The notes beneath the pieces were generated by a model. The model saw nothing but the letters and a program-made list of their open reading frames with translations. It was not told the DNA's origin and did no database searches. This document shows positions 63,459-64,000 of a stretch of DNA of 64,000 bases, in pieces. This DNA is from Pontibacillus halophilus JSM 076056 = DSM 19796 (GTDB lineage: Bacteria; Bacillota; Bacilli; Bacillales; BH030062). The DNA lies in the NCBI RefSeq assembly GCF_000425205.1, contig NZ_AULI01000002.1:304456-368455 (forward strand), given 5' to 3'. Both the position numbers and the translations under genes were made by a program. Numbering within the stretch: position 1 is the first letter of the stretch; each line of letters begins with the position of its first letter.

Positions 63459-63525
63459 AAGAATCTCTCCTTCTCCAATAAGAGTTCAATCCTAACCATA
63501 TTATGAAAAACACATGCACGCACAA

Positions 63526-63537
63526 ATTGTATACAAT
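63526..63537. promoter_or_regulatory. GntR operator upstream of gabT
   Basis: ATTGTATACAAT, identical to the palindrome before the GntR gene. It lies 15 nt downstream of the -10 box, just past the expected transcription start, an ideal place for repression. Confidence 0.8.
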
Positions 63538-63551
63538 CCTAATATACAACT

Positions 63552-63580
63552 ACTATATAACAAGAAACACCCTGTTTCAA
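63552..63580 (-). promoter_or_regulatory. Sigma-A promoter of the gab operon
   Basis: Minus strand TTGAAA (63580-63575), 17-nt spacer, TATAGT (63557-63552); the gabT ATG is 93 nt downstream. Confidence 0.7.
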
Positions 63581-63601
63581 TAATATTCTGAATTTTATTG
63601 C

Positions 63602-63664
63602 GGGACAGGGGGACAGGTAAACTGTCCCTGCCCCCCAACAAAAAAAGAGGGACAGTTTACCTGT
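63602..63664. repeat. REP locus m (pair, second unit interrupted by an IS)
   Basis: Unit m1 (+) 63602-63628 is complete. Unit m2 (-) begins at 63649 and matches the consensus only to 63664 (head arm, loop and CCTGT), where the IS21 element starts. Confidence 0.88.
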
Positions 63665-64000
63665 TGTGTAGTGCAAAATAGAAGTACAGAGATGTGCAAC
63701 CTAAACGTACATAACTCTGCACTTCTTTTTTAGATAAAAAAAGCCTTGCCAGCCATCCAATATAACTCTACTGTAATTGGTGTCGAATCAAACACAGTGG
63801 AGGTCGAAAGGATTGCTAGCAATGACTAAGATTAATCATATCAAAACTATACGAAATCATGAAGACGTATCTATAAATGAAATTGCTCAAAGAGCTCAAG
63901 TGAATTGGCGTACCGCCAAGAAATATGCGGATGAAGAGCAGGTGCCACAAGAAAAACAGGTGATCAGAAAAGGAATGATGTATGAGGAACATTGGGGAGA
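63665..64000 (+). mobile_element. IS21-family insertion sequence, left end (runs off the window)
   Basis: Begins TGTGTAGTGC at the break in REP unit m2. Just inside are related blocks of the kind IS21 transposases bind: GTGCAaaaTAgAaGTACAgAg at about 63671-63690 and GTGCAacCTAAACGTACA at about 63694-63711, plus an inverted gaagtgcagag. An IstA-like ORF starts at 63822. The right end and istB are outside the window, so the exact boundary and target duplication cannot be checked. Confidence 0.82.
63822..64000 (+). CDS. istA: IstA-type transposase, N-terminal part (cut by window edge)
   Basis: First 59 residues of an IS21 transposase: a helix-turn-helix with INHIKTIRNHEDVSINEIAQ and VNWRTAKKYADEE, as at the start of IstA proteins. 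ATG at 63822 with AAAGGA at 9 nt; a TTG three codons earlier is also possible. The DDE catalytic domain lies beyond the window. Confidence 0.88.
   Translation, partial: MTKINHIKTIRNHEDVSINEIAQRAQVNWRTAKKYADEEQVPQEKQVIRKGMMYEEHWG

Noticed and set aside
42979..63664. CRISPR array made by the repeated GGGACAG...CTGTCCC units
   Set aside because: The units are scattered between genes kilobases apart, in both orientations and in inverted pairs, with no regular spacers and no cas genes. They fit REP/BIME elements.

Overview
The window is chromosomal DNA from an endospore-forming member of the Bacillaceae (Firmicutes). The evidence is gene content and order: resABCDE beside rluB-spmB-spmA-dacB, scpAB, ypuF, ribT, ppiB, lysA, the whole spoVA operon, dacF-spoIIAA-spoIIAB-sigF, pdp/punA/drm, xerD, yqzK, fur, spoIIM and nudF. 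This is essentially the Bacillus subtilis arrangement with a few local gains and losses. Spore genes, a FosB bacillithiol transferase and strong AGGAGG ribosome sites fit that assignment. I cannot name the species.

Layout. (1) 1-31.8 kb is conserved core, mostly on the minus strand: cytochrome c maturation and redox signalling (res), spore cortex and core maturation (spm, dacB, dacF, spoVA, spoIIA/sigF, spoIIM), chromosome segregation (scpAB, xerD), nucleoside salvage (pdp, punA, drm), iron control (fur) and DNA or nucleotide housekeeping (EndoQ, NudF). Three islands break it on the plus strand: yjcZ-like/ypuF, a Dph6-like ATPase with a DUF1801 gene, and an aldo/keto reductase. (2) 31.9-42.9 kb holds small stress and metabolic genes: an Fe-S-type protein, an HPr-like protein without the phosphorylatable histidine, a HAD phosphatase, peptidases, a nitrilase-family amidase, an unknown small secreted protein, FosB, glutathione peroxidase, and a nitroreductase next to an Rrf2 regulator. 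(3) 43-63.7 kb is accessory-like: MerR/SRPBCC, a YcdB-like protein, an ABC-F ATPase, a zinc-dependent phospholipase C-like protein, an M50 protease with a long C-terminal extension, an amidohydrolase, an ABC-2 exporter, galE and a GABA-yielding catabolic operon. (4) 63665 to the end is the left end of an IS21-family insertion sequence.

The most unusual feature is in region 3. A REP-associated tyrosine transposase (RAYT) gene at 48.1-48.9 kb is bracketed by inverted copies of a 27-bp palindromic repeat. I count 20 units of this repeat at 13 loci between 42.98 and 63.66 kb, and none in the first 42.9 kb. Many units sit at stop codons. Several supply the last residues and the stop codon of the host gene: galE and the amidohydrolase both end in -GQ(R/G)DR, and the transposase itself ends by reading through a unit. 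The IS21 element has inserted inside one unit.

A second coherent system is a GABA-producing operon: gabT, gabD, a ureohydrolase and a YjiH-family membrane protein, followed by an APC permease. A GntR/FCD regulator is encoded at its far end. The same 12-bp palindrome, ATTGTATACAAT, lies upstream of the regulator and just downstream of a good promoter for gabT, so the two are very likely one regulon.
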